Positions 1 through 10,200 of a stretch of 64,000 nt of DNA are shown piece by piece (positions within the stretch are counted from its first letter, which is position 1; every line of letters begins with the position of its first letter). The notes under the pieces are model-generated. The model saw nothing but the letters and a program-made list of their open reading frames with translations. It ran no database searches and was not told the DNA's origin. The position numbers and the translations under genes were made by a program. Source of the stretch: Aquimarina sp. MMG016 (lineage in GTDB: Bacteria; Bacteroidota; Bacteroidia; Flavobacteriales; Flavobacteriaceae); contig NZ_JAGJEA010000002.1 of assembly GCF_018100805.1 (NCBI RefSeq), forward strand, positions 62,001-126,000. Direction: 5' to 3'.

Positions 1-104
1 TGCTTTTGAACTTTTTGGGTAGAATTATTGATTTATCTATAGGGAAATTATCTAAAAATTAGAATAAATAATAAAATAATAAAAAAGTAAGGTTTTTGCG
101 TAAT

Positions 105-668
105 ATGTTAATTATTTTAACATATATTTGCAGCCCCAAAATAAAACTAACCACTTTGAAAAAGAAATATATTACCTGGCTATTGGTAATTAATGGACTA
201 TTGGCAATAGCACTCACCGTACTACTTTCAATTTATTTATCGAGTATCTCAAAATCTGATATTGTTTATGTAGACAATGTTGAGCTGTTTAATGGTTTTA
301 ACATGGCTAAAGATTTAGGAAAGATCAATAATGAAAAGATAACTAAACAAAAGAAGAAGTTAGATAGTTTGTATTCTATCTATTCAATTTTTAAAGAACA
401 AAAAAACACGGAAAAAACTCAGGAATTGGAAAATCAACTTCGATCTGAAGATCAGGAGTTGAGAAAAATGAATGAGTATTTTTCTAAAGATCTTAGTCAG
501 AAAGTCTGGAATAGACTAAATCAATATATAAAGGAATATGGAGAAACTAATCAATATAAAATTGTTTTAGGAACTCAAGGCAATGGCAATGTAATGTATG
601 CCATTGATAAAATTAACATTACTGTGGACGTTTTGGAATACGCCAACAATAAATACGAGGGAAATTAA
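105..668 (+). CDS. OmpH/Skp-like membrane-anchored protein
   Basis: The body resembles the OmpH/Skp periplasmic chaperone family: a beta strand followed by a VDNVELFNGF-type segment, a long charged helical stretch (about residues 70-135) that could form the coiled-coil tentacle, and a C-terminal KIVLGTQGNGNVMY...INITVDVLEYAN segment matching the family's closing strand and helix. One hydrophobic segment (ITWLLVINGLLAIALTV) follows a KKK stretch and would anchor it in the inner membrane. The start is uncertain: ATG at 105, TTG at 96, and a TTG at 156 directly before the KKK-hydrophobic segment, which would give the most typical N-terminus. It is the first gene seen in the RHS toxin locus, 181 nt before the next gene, so it may assist folding or export of the giant proteins (inference). 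No clear promoter was found in the 95 bases upstream. Confidence 0.6.
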   Translation: MLIILTYICSPKIKLTTLKKKYITWLLVINGLLAIALTVLLSIYLSSISKSDIVYVDNVELFNGFNMAKDLGKINNEKITKQKKKLDSLYSIYSIFKEQKNTEKTQELENQLRSEDQELRKMNEYFSKDLSQKVWNRLNQYIKEYGETNQYKIVLGTQGNGNVMYAIDKINITVDVLEYANNKYEGN

Positions 669-684
669 CTAAGCAATAATTTAT

Positions 685-776
685 AGAAAGAATTTACTAT
701 TCATTTTTATCGGATTTCTTTTGTTACCTCCTTGTTAATTAGGACAAGTAGAGGTACCTCAAAATATGCTTTAATA
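685..776 (+). pseudogene. possible decayed N-terminus of a secreted protein
   Basis: Between the OmpH-like gene and the first giant gene one frame reads like a signal peptide (RKNLLFIFIGFLLLPPC, a stop, then LGQVEVPQNML and two stops), without an ATG at its head. It looks like the relic of a signal-peptide-bearing gene that lost its start and gained stops. The stretch is short and could be chance, so this is weak. Confidence 0.25.
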
Positions 777-849
777 GCCATTCTATATTAAGGAATCCAA
801 AATCAAGCTTATAAATTTCCCAATTAAATTATAACACACATTAAGTGAT

Positions 850-3800
850 ATGATCAATACAATACGAAAAAGTAAAGTAAGTAAGGTAATTGCATGTTAT
901 TTGGCAACACAAATGATTGTTCAGATGATGCAACCCACACAGTTATGGGCATTAACTAGTGGTCCATCACAGCCGGAATTTAATTCATTTACACCAATTG
1001 GTACATCGGATATGGTGAATTTGTCTTCTGGTAATTTCAACTACAATATTCCAATAATGGATGTTGGGGGATATCCATTGAATCTAGCCTATGATTCCGG
1101 AGTAACTATGGATCAGGAAGCTTCATGGGTAGGATTAGGTTGGAACCTTAATGTTGGTCAAATCAATAGACAAGTTCGTGGTATCCCCGATGATTTTAAG
1201 GGGGATGAGATGACTTATGAAAGTAATATGAAGCCCAATGTTACTGTAGGTGTATCGGCTAAAGTAGATTATCAGATTTTTGGTTTTGAAGAGGTAGATG
1301 GTGTAAATGTATTAGATGATAACGGAGTAGGAATTACAGCATCAATTGGAGTAAATCTTAAATACAATAATTATACGGGAATATCCTTTACACCATCTTA
1401 TGGTATTTCATTTGATTTAGCAAATATTGTTAGTGTAGGTGTGGATGTGGAAACTTCAGCTACTGAGGGCGTTACCGTATCTCCAAGTGTTGGGGCAAGT
1501 GCTACATTGGGAAGTACAAAAAATGCGGCGATCACGGGAGGACTTAACGCAGGGATATCTTATAATTCTAATCAGGGATTATCTTCCTTTAACTTGTCAG
1601 GATCTTTAGGATTAACAGGTGTTAAAGATCAAGAACATGAGAAGTATGATAAGGTCAAAAATATTCAAAGTAGGACAGCACAATTTGGATCTGGATCAGG
1701 TTCAATTTCCTTTAACAACGTATCATTAACTCCGCGTAAAAGAACCGCTTTTATAAATAATAATGGTACAGTAGCAGTATCATTGGGAGGTGATATTTTT
1801 GGAGCTGATATTGAGGGGGAAGTATCTGCAATGGGATCTGTTCAAAAAGTTAAAGATCCTATAAAAAAGGAAAAGGCGTATGGATACGAGTTTACGGGAT
1901 TTGCATCTCCAGAAAACATTAAGGATTATAACAGAGAGAAAGATCAGATAATAAGTAAAACTACATTGGCTTTACCGGTTTCTAATTATACTTATGATTT
2001 ATATTCGGTTCAGGGTCAAGGAGCTGGTGGTATGTTCAGACCTTTTCGAAGTCAAGTAGGTCAGATTAACGATGACCTGGTAGAAGATGAAAGTTCTAGC
2101 TTGAGTCTTGGAGTTGAGATAGAACCGGGAACCGGGTATCATTTTGGAGCTAATTTTACAAGTGCACCGTCGGTGAGTAGAACAGGTCTTTGGGACACAA
2201 AAGCGCTGAAAAACTTTAAGCAAGAGAGAGAAGATAGAAAAGAATCTGATGAAAAATTAGATTATGAACCAGTGTATTTTAAATATATCGGAGAACCTAG
2301 AGTGGATAAAGATCAAGAGTTATTCGAGGATTTAGGAGGATATTCTCCGATCGCTTTAAAAATTGGAGGTAGCAAAAAAAGTTTCAATAAATACGCTGAT
2401 AGCCGTTTTCGTATTAAAGAATATAACACTAACAATACTCCAAAATATAGAACTTTACCTGGATTTAGTGGCAAATTTAAGAGAGGTAGGGATATACGAA
2501 ATCAAAACGTACAAAAGATAAGTGCAGGAGAACTTGTAAGCTTCTATGCAGATAAAGAATATGCTAAATCACGCACCAATAAGAGTGCAAAACCACATCA
2601 TACTGCGGAGGTAAGAGTCCTTAATTCTGATGGTTCTACATATGTGTTTGGAGAAACGGCATATAATAATGTAAAGAAAGAAGTTACATTTACTACGGAT
2701 AGTAATGCTTACAATTGTGCACAGGGAGTTGTAACCTATCAACCAGGTGAGAATTCCACAGGAAATAGAAGTGGAATTGACAACTTCTACGACGCCACAA
2801 TAACTCCGGCATATGCACATACCTATTTGCTTTCTTCGGTGCTATCTTCTGATTATGAAGATGTTAAAGGGGATGGGCCTACAGATGATGACTTAGGAGC
2901 TTATACTAATTTCATATACAAGCCCATAGAAGAAGATTATAAATGGAGAATACCATATGCACGTAATACGGCTTCATATAACGCAGGTTTGAATACTGAT
3001 AAAGCTGATCAAAAAGGGAGTTATCTATATGGTGAAAAAGAGATTAAGTATATAGATAAGATTGTCACTAAGACTCACGTAGCATTATTCGATCTTTCTC
3101 CACGTAAAGACGCTAGAGGAGTTGTGGGTGATAATGGTGGCGCTCCATCATCAGGACAACAAATGTATAAGATTGATAAGGTAAGGTTATATTCTAAACC
3201 CGAAGCAATTAAAGCAAAAATATTAGATGATGATAAGGACAATGATTTGCCTATCAGTGCTATAAAAACTGCTCATTTCGAATATGATTACTCCCAGTGT
3301 AAAAATGTAGAAAACAATCTCGATGCGATTTCTGAGGATAACCAAGGAGGTAAGCTAACTTTAAAGAAAGTGTATTTTACCTATAGAGATTCTAAAATGG
3401 GGAAATATACTCCGTATACCTTTAATTATGAAGGGTTTAATCCTGATTACAATCTGAAATCTTATGATGTATGGGGCGGATATAAGCCTATTGTAAAAAA
3501 TGCATTGCAATACGATGCAAATGGAAATGTAGTATATGTTAAAAACAAAGCTGGTGTTGATGTACCTCAGTTAAATACTGATTTTGAGGGAGGTAATAAC
3601 GGGTTTTGTAATACATCTGATCCAATTACAGCTCCAGAATTTGCCTTTGTTGGGCAAGAAGATAGAAAACTACAGGACGCATTTGCTTCTGCCTGGTCTT
3701 TAACCTCAATTGATTTACCATCTGGAGGTAAAATTGATTTGACTTATGAAAGTGATGACTATCAGTTCGTTCAGGATAGAGATACTATGCAAATGTTTAA

Positions 3801-6800
3801 AGTTGTTGGTGCTGGAGAGAATAATAGTTCATCTGATCCAGAAGGTAATCAAAAGTTATATAAATCAGGCTTCTTTAATGTATTTGACGGAGATGCAGAT
3901 TATTTATATATCAAACTGCCTGAAGAATCTCTGATTAGTAATGCCGTCTTTGAGCAAAAGTATTTAAAAGGAATTAAAGATAAACCGGTGTATTTCAGGT
4001 TCCTTATGAATATGACCAAATCTGGAGCTGTTAGCGAAAACAGTAGTAATTACGACTATGTTACGGGTTATTTTGAAATATCAAAGAACAAAAGTGCAAA
4101 TGTTTTCGAGGTTCAGAACAAAGGAATATATGCTGCTATTCCGATGAAGATGACTGATATGGAAGGTGGTGTTGCCGGAACAAAACAGGTAAACCCTATT
4201 TCCAAAGCAGGTTGGTATTTTGGGCGTAGATATCTAAATGGATTAGTGTATGGCTTAAATACCGATTATAGGTCAGAAAATATAGAGAGTATTGCTAAAA
4301 AAGTACTGAGTAGTTTTCAAGCCAATAAAGATATTCTTACCGGACCCAATGGAAAACTAAGAAGCAATCAATTTTTGTGTGCACAACGATTTATCCCAGA
4401 GAAATCCTGGATTAGATTGTCTACACCTAAAAATTATAAGTTAGGAGGAGGAGCCAGAATTAAGAAATTGGTGATGAAAGACCAATGGAATAAAATGGTA
4501 GATCAAACAATTCCTGATAATAACAAAAAATATAATAAGGAATATGGTCAGACCTATGACTATAATTTAGAAGATGGTTCTACAAGTGGAGTAGCAACTT
4601 ATGAACCCAATATGAGTAAGGAAAACCCATTTGTAGAACCATTCTATAATAACTCAGATCGATTAGTGGCTCCGCGAGAAGTAAACTATGTAGAAAAACC
4701 ATTTGGTGAATCGTTCTTTCCTTCTGCTTCTGTAACTTATAGTAGAGTCACAGTTAGTAATTTGGCTAGAGAAGGTATTACAAAACACGCTACCGGAAAA
4801 GTTGTTACAGAATACTTTACTTCAAAGGATTATCCTACTAAAGTTGATTATACTGATCTAGATAGTCCGGATAATTATGCCACCGATCAAAATCAATTTT
4901 TAGAAAATCTTCTCAAAGGACTTTTTGGAGGAGAGATTAAATCCAGAAATGAATATGCTCTTTCTCAAGGATTTATGGTTCATACTAATGATATGAATGG
5001 TAAGATGAGATTCCAGAAGATATATGCTGAAGGTCAAGATAAACCTTTGTCTTCTGTCGAATATAAATATAGTACAAAACAAAATGACCCAACGGTACTT
5101 GATAATAAGTTACCTGTAATTACTAAAGGAGGCGAAGTATTATATGATCGTCAACTAGGTGTAGATTATGATGTAGTTACAGATTTTAGAGAAAGTTATT
5201 CTAAATCAAAAACTGAAGGTATTAAAGCGAATGTTGTAGCCTTGGTTTTTGGGGTTGTGGTAGTTCCAATTCCAACAATTGTACCTTCTAGAACAGAAAT
5301 GGAGAATGTTGCTTTTTCAACAATAACTACCAAAGTAGTGCACACTACTGCTATAATGAAGGAGAAAATTGCCATAGATTTAGGTTCTAAAGTATCTACT
5401 ATTAATGAAGCTTGGGACGCAGAAACTGGTCAAGTATTGTTAACTCGAACCATAAATGAGTTTGATGATGAGTACTATAACTTTAATTTCCCAGCGTATT
5501 GGTCTTATGAAAATATGGGTCAAGCATCCAGAAACATAGGAATTACAGGGACTTTGAAACGATCTGGAGATTTCTTCACGATTAACGATGCTAAAAAATA
5601 CTTTACGTTTGGAGATGAAATTATTGCTACATATGGTAGAGCAAACGTAAGTAAACGCTTATGGATCGTTGGATTTAATGGCTCCGATAATGGAGTTATG
5701 TTGATGGAAAGTAATGGTAGTGTAATCAATAAATCCCAGGGATCAGAAATTACTGATGATATTAGGTTTAAGATTGTAAGATCAGGACACCGAAATCAAC
5801 AGATGGCCAATATGGGGTCTATTACAATGATGAAGAACCCTATCCAAGATCTAAATGGTACCTATTTAGATAAAATTGACACCAATACATTCACTTTAAA
5901 TTCAAATAGATCTGCTGCAGATAACTTAAGAATTGTTAATGCAAGTGCAGTAGAATATAATGATTTCTGGAATTGTCAATGTGAAAGTGAACTTCCATTT
6001 GCACCGGAGTCTCTTAATGGTGATAGCCTGGAAGATATTTCTCAAGGTGATTATCCTTTTGAGAATCCGTTTAATCCTTATGTGTATAATGCAAAAGGAG
6101 AATGGAGAGCTAAAAGATCTTATGCATATTTAACAGAACGAAACAATGTGAATGAAGGTAGTACTTCTAAAGTAAATACCCGTAGAGAAGGATATTTCAA
6201 AGAATTTACACCTTACTACGCTTTATTAGAAAATGGTAGCTGGGAAAAATCTGGCTCGGCTAATGATGCCTGGACATTTGCGAGTGAGGTTACTCAGTAT
6301 AGCCCATTTGGAGCAGAGTTAGAGAATAAAGATGCTCTTGATAGATACTCTGCTGCACAATATGGATATAATTATACACTTCCTACCGCAGTAAGTTCTA
6401 ACAGTAGATATCGTGATATGGGAATGGATGGTTTTGAGGATTATGCATTTAAAAATGCCGATAGCGCTCATTTTAACTTTAAATGGTCTGTTGATAAAGA
6501 TGGTCTTGAAGGAGTAAGAGTATCAGAAAATGTATCTCATAGTGGAAGAACAAGTTTATTAATTCCAGCTAATGAAAGTGCAGAGTTAGAACGTAATCTT
6601 ATTGGAGAGTTACCTAAGGATAATGACTATGATAATGATAATATATTAGATGTTAATGATTTATGTCCTCATACGCCAAGTACCAATGCAGATTATGATA
6701 ATGATGGTATAGGAGATGAATGTGATGATGATGCGGTACCACAAATTTTTGGAAGATATACCACTAATGAAGTTTTATATGTAAACGGCCGAAAAGAATG

Positions 6801-7197
6801 TAATGGTAAAAGTGCAGAATTTACAATACATGGTAATCCTAACGATCCTATAGAATACGCCATAATATTTCACAGGTCTAATTATAGACAGATGACATTT
6901 TATATAAATGATGAAAAACTTTTTACTCAAGATGATGTCAGACATAGATTAGGGGAACGATTCATATTTGAAGATGTATTGGATATCAGAGGTCAGAAAT
7001 ATATTGATTTAGATTTTGATGTTGTACGTGGAGGAAGTGGGGATCCACCGAATACCTGGGAGGTAGAATTTATGATCTTAAATAAGAGTAATGGAAAACC
7101 GGTAAGAGGAACATCTGTTCACTTAACAGGAATTGGTAATAGGATCAAAGTATGTGGACTGCCTGAATGGGATGACCTGGATAAAATCAAGCATTAA
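850..7197 (+). CDS. SpvB/TcB-like giant RHS-locus protein with TSP3 tail
   Basis: This 2115-aa protein starts with a basic N-terminus and a hydrophobic segment typical of export, then a segment (about residues 45-115) with the pattern seen at the start of SpvB/TcaC-type RHS shells: NLSSGNFNYNIPI, PLNLAYDSG, GLGWNLNVGQINRQV. Residues about 130-300 are glycine/serine-rich and probably beta-barrel or fibre-like. The middle has many YD-like and TYESDDYQF-type strands. Residues 1924-1962 form thrombospondin type 3 repeats (DNDYDNDNILDVNDLC and DYDNDGIGDEC) expected to bind Ca2+. A small beta domain closes the protein. No recognisable type IX sorting domain is visible at the C-terminus. It lies 61 nt before the LRR giant, so the two are probably cotranscribed. 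The likely role is a shell or secretion component partnering the RHS toxin, by analogy with TcB (inference). Confidence 0.65.
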   Translation: MINTIRKSKVSKVIACYLATQMIVQMMQPTQLWALTSGPSQPEFNSFTPIGTSDMVNLSSGNFNYNIPIMDVGGYPLNLAYDSGVTMDQEASWVGLGWNLNVGQINRQVRGIPDDFKGDEMTYESNMKPNVTVGVSAKVDYQIFGFEEVDGVNVLDDNGVGITASIGVNLKYNNYTGISFTPSYGISFDLANIVSVGVDVETSATEGVTVSPSVGASATLGSTKNAAITGGLNAGISYNSNQGLSSFNLSGSLGLTGVKDQEHEKYDKVKNIQSRTAQFGSGSGSISFNNVSLTPRKRTAFINNNGTVAVSLGGDIFGADIEGEVSAMGSVQKVKDPIKKEKAYGYEFTGFASPENIKDYNREKDQIISKTTLALPVSNYTYDLYSVQGQGAGGMFRPFRSQVGQINDDLVEDESSSLSLGVEIEPGTGYHFGANFTSAPSVSRTGLWDTKALKNFKQEREDRKESDEKLDYEPVYFKYIGEPRVDKDQELFEDLGGYSPIALKIGGSKKSFNKYADSRFRIKEYNTNNTPKYRTLPGFSGKFKRGRDIRNQNVQKISAGELVSFYADKEYAKSRTNKSAKPHHTAEVRVLNSDGSTYVFGETAYNNVKKEVTFTTDSNAYNCAQGVVTYQPGENSTGNRSGIDNFYDATITPAYAHTYLLSSVLSSDYEDVKGDGPTDDDLGAYTNFIYKPIEEDYKWRIPYARNTASYNAGLNTDKADQKGSYLYGEKEIKYIDKIVTKTHVALFDLSPRKDARGVVGDNGGAPSSGQQMYKIDKVRLYSKPEAIKAKILDDDKDNDLPISAIKTAHFEYDYSQCKNVENNLDAISEDNQGGKLTLKKVYFTYRDSKMGKYTPYTFNYEGFNPDYNLKSYDVWGGYKPIVKNALQYDANGNVVYVKNKAGVDVPQLNTDFEGGNNGFCNTSDPITAPEFAFVGQEDRKLQDAFASAWSLTSIDLPSGGKIDLTYESDDYQFVQDRDTMQMFKVVGAGENNSSSDPEGNQKLYKSGFFNVFDGDADYLYIKLPEESLISNAVFEQKYLKGIKDKPVYFRFLMNMTKSGAVSENSSNYDYVTGYFEISKNKSANVFEVQNKGIYAAIPMKMTDMEGGVAGTKQVNPISKAGWYFGRRYLNGLVYGLNTDYRSENIESIAKKVLSSFQANKDILTGPNGKLRSNQFLCAQRFIPEKSWIRLSTPKNYKLGGGARIKKLVMKDQWNKMVDQTIPDNNKKYNKEYGQTYDYNLEDGSTSGVATYEPNMSKENPFVEPFYNNSDRLVAPREVNYVEKPFGESFFPSASVTYSRVTVSNLAREGITKHATGKVVTEYFTSKDYPTKVDYTDLDSPDNYATDQNQFLENLLKGLFGGEIKSRNEYALSQGFMVHTNDMNGKMRFQKIYAEGQDKPLSSVEYKYSTKQNDPTVLDNKLPVITKGGEVLYDRQLGVDYDVVTDFRESYSKSKTEGIKANVVALVFGVVVVPIPTIVPSRTEMENVAFSTITTKVVHTTAIMKEKIAIDLGSKVSTINEAWDAETGQVLLTRTINEFDDEYYNFNFPAYWSYENMGQASRNIGITGTLKRSGDFFTINDAKKYFTFGDEIIATYGRANVSKRLWIVGFNGSDNGVMLMESNGSVINKSQGSEITDDIRFKIVRSGHRNQQMANMGSITMMKNPIQDLNGTYLDKIDTNTFTLNSNRSAADNLRIVNASAVEYNDFWNCQCESELPFAPESLNGDSLEDISQGDYPFENPFNPYVYNAKGEWRAKRSYAYLTERNNVNEGSTSKVNTRREGYFKEFTPYYALLENGSWEKSGSANDAWTFASEVTQYSPFGAELENKDALDRYSAAQYGYNYTLPTAVSSNSRYRDMGMDGFEDYAFKNADSAHFNFKWSVDKDGLEGVRVSENVSHSGRTSLLIPANESAELERNLIGELPKDNDYDNDNILDVNDLCPHTPSTNADYDNDGIGDECDDDAVPQIFGRYTTNEVLYVNGRKECNGKSAEFTIHGNPNDPIEYAIIFHRSNYRQMTFYINDEKLFTQDDVRHRLGERFIFEDVLDIRGQKYIDLDFDVVRGGSGDPPNTWEVEFMILNKSNGKPVRGTSVHLTGIGNRIKVCGLPEWDDLDKIKH

Positions 7198-7258
7198 TTG
7201 AGATCAGATACAAAGTCCAAGATTATTAGATTAAAAACTAAGAAAATTAATTAGATAC

Positions 7259-10200
7259 ATGAGAAATCTAACATATATAAAATCAAAACTAACAAGGTAT
7301 ACTTGTTTAGTTCTATTCACCGTTTTTAGTACCTTAACTATTAGTGCACAAGTCTCACCACAAGAACGCCAAGCATTAATAGACTTATACAATGCTACCA
7401 ATGGTGATAATTGGTCTAATAACAGAGTAGGTGATAGACCATGGGAGATTAATGATCCAAACTCTCCGGTAAGTGATTGGCATGGAGTTGGTGTAACCAA
7501 CGATCAGGTAATAAGTGTAAGCTTAATGGGAAATAACCTTGTAGGATCCATTCCAAGAAGTATTAAAGATTTGATTCATCTTACATCTCTCAGATTAGAT
7601 ACTAATAAATTAACTGGAAATATACCCGCAGAATTAGGGCAGTTAACTAAGCTTGAAACACTTCATTTATTTAGAAATGAATTGACGGGTAATATACCGA
7701 TTCAATTAGGACAATTATTATCATTAAATACACTTTCATTAAATAACAATCAACTAACTGGGCAAATACCCACTGAACTTGGAAACCTAATAAACTTAAG
7801 ATTTCTGGCCCTACATGTTAATGAGTTGATAGGAACTATTCCTAGTCAATTTGGTCAACTTTCAAACTTAGAAACTTTAGGTTTGAATAATAATAATTTG
7901 ACAGGAAACATTCCTAGAGAGTTAGGGAATTTAGAGAAGTTAGTTTATCTAGTTGTCAATAACAATCAGTTAACGGGAGAAATACCTACAGAATTAAGCT
8001 CACTAGTAAACTTAAAAGAATTACACCTAGAAAATAATAAATTTACAGGAACTATACCGCAAGGGTTTGATGGATTAATAAGCTTAGAAAAGTTTTACTT
8101 AGTAGGTAATAACCTTAACGGCAAGATTCCCGATTTAACAAATTTACCTAATCTTTCAACATTTTGGATTCAAAACAATCAATTTGTTTTCTCAGATTTT
8201 GAATCAGAGTTTAATAATTACAAACTGAAATTAGGAAATAGGTTTTTTTATACCCCACAAGCCAAAATAGATGTAGAAGAAACGAGAACTGTTGCTGAAG
8301 GTGAATCTATTGTTTTGTTAGGTAGTATAGCTATTGGCCCAAATGACACTGTGCAATGGTATAAGGATGGAGTACCTATTCCGGATGTTCCGGGAAAATT
8401 AGTTTTAGGTAATATTACCGAGGCAGATGCGGGAGTATATTATTTTACCATAACTAATAGTATTGTCACAGGTCTTACTCTACAGCGCAATAATATCATA
8501 TTAAATGTAACACCTGCGGTTGATACATGTGGTGTATCTGCTTCTGAGAAACAAGCGTTAATTGATTTGTTTAATAGCACTAATGGTCCCAATTGGGCTA
8601 ATCCTTGGGATTTAAATACGCCTGTTTGTGATTGGGCTGGAGTAACAGTCGAAAATGGGAAAGTAGTTAAACTTTACCTTTTTGGAGGTGGAGTGGCGGG
8701 TCCTCTTCCAAATTCAATTGGGGATTTAGTAAATCTGACCTCTCTGACCATTACTAGAAGCTATGGTTTGACCGGGACTATCCCTTCAACCATTGGTAAT
8801 TTAACTAATTTAACCTCTCTAGATCTGGGAGGTAACTTATTGACAGGAGATGTTCCAGCATCTTTGGGTAATTTAACATCCCTTACATATTTAAACCTGG
8901 CAATAAATAAACTTGATGGTGCTATACCCACAGAACTTGGAAATCTAGTAGGCTTAACACAATTAGGGTTGACTAGGAATGCCTTAACCGGAACAATTCC
9001 TGCGTCAATAAGTAATCTTGTTAACTTGACATCTCTTAATTTAAGTTTAAATCAGTTAACAGGACCAATCCCTCCAGAGTTAGGAACTATGACTAATCTG
9101 ACTAGTTTAAGTCTTGAGCGTAATCTGATAACTGGTTCAATACCTACAGAAATTGGTTCGATGACCAACTTAACGGGTCTAAACCTTTTTCAGAATCAGC
9201 TTACCGGTGCAATTCCTCCGGAACTTGGTAATCTTCAGAATTTAATTAGTTTGAGTTTAGAGAGAAACTTATTGACTGGGCCTATTCCTGGTGAGCTGGG
9301 TAATCTATCTAATTTAGAGAGTTTATATCTGGGTTCTAATCAATTAACCGATATCGCTCCGGAATTAGGAAATTTAACCAAGCTTAAAACTTTAGTACTC
9401 TATATTAATCAGATAACGAGCTCAATCCCTAAAGAATTAGGAAATTTAATAAATTTAGAAACCTTTACTGTAGAGAGAAATGCTATTACCGGTACAATAC
9501 CCATTGAACTGGGGAATTTAACTAAGCTGAAATCGTTAACTTTAACTAGAAATCAATTAACAGGCTCTATTCCAGAGGGCATAGGTCAATTACCAAACCT
9601 TCAAAGTTTAGGAGTTGCATACAATAATATATCCGGGAAGGTTCCTTCTGGTTTAGCTAATCTTACTTCTAGTGGTATTCTTACAGGTCTAGGTTTAGAA
9701 AGAAACAACTTTGTTTTTAATGATTTTGAGTCCGAGTATACCACTTATAATACCGGATTAACAACTTTTAATTATTTACTACAAGGAAAAGTAGATCAAA
9801 CAGAAACACTATCTGTTGCAGAAAATGGTAGTATTACTTTAACAAGTACTGCACTTACTAGTACAAACAATAGTTACCAATGGTTTAAGGATGGTGTCGC
9901 CATTCCTGGAGCTACAAGTAAAGATTTAGTAATCACTAACGCTGCTACTACTGATGCAGGAGTATATCACTTTATAGCAACCAATAGTGTGGTTACTGAT
10001 TTAACACTAGAACGTAATCCGATTACGTTAACCGTTACTCCGGATTTATGTGGAGTTTCTGCAGCAGAAAAGCAAGCATTGATTGATTTATATAACAGTA
10101 CTGATGGTGCTAATTGGAGGGTAAATACTAACTGGCTGACAGATGCACCTGTTTGTGATTGGGCAGGAGTTGGGGTTGAAAATGGTAAAGTAGTAAGATT

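Noticed and set aside
1..104. promoter for the RHS operon
   Set aside because: No TTG-N19-21-TAnnTTTG arrangement was found in the available upstream sequence; the operon may start to the left of the window.
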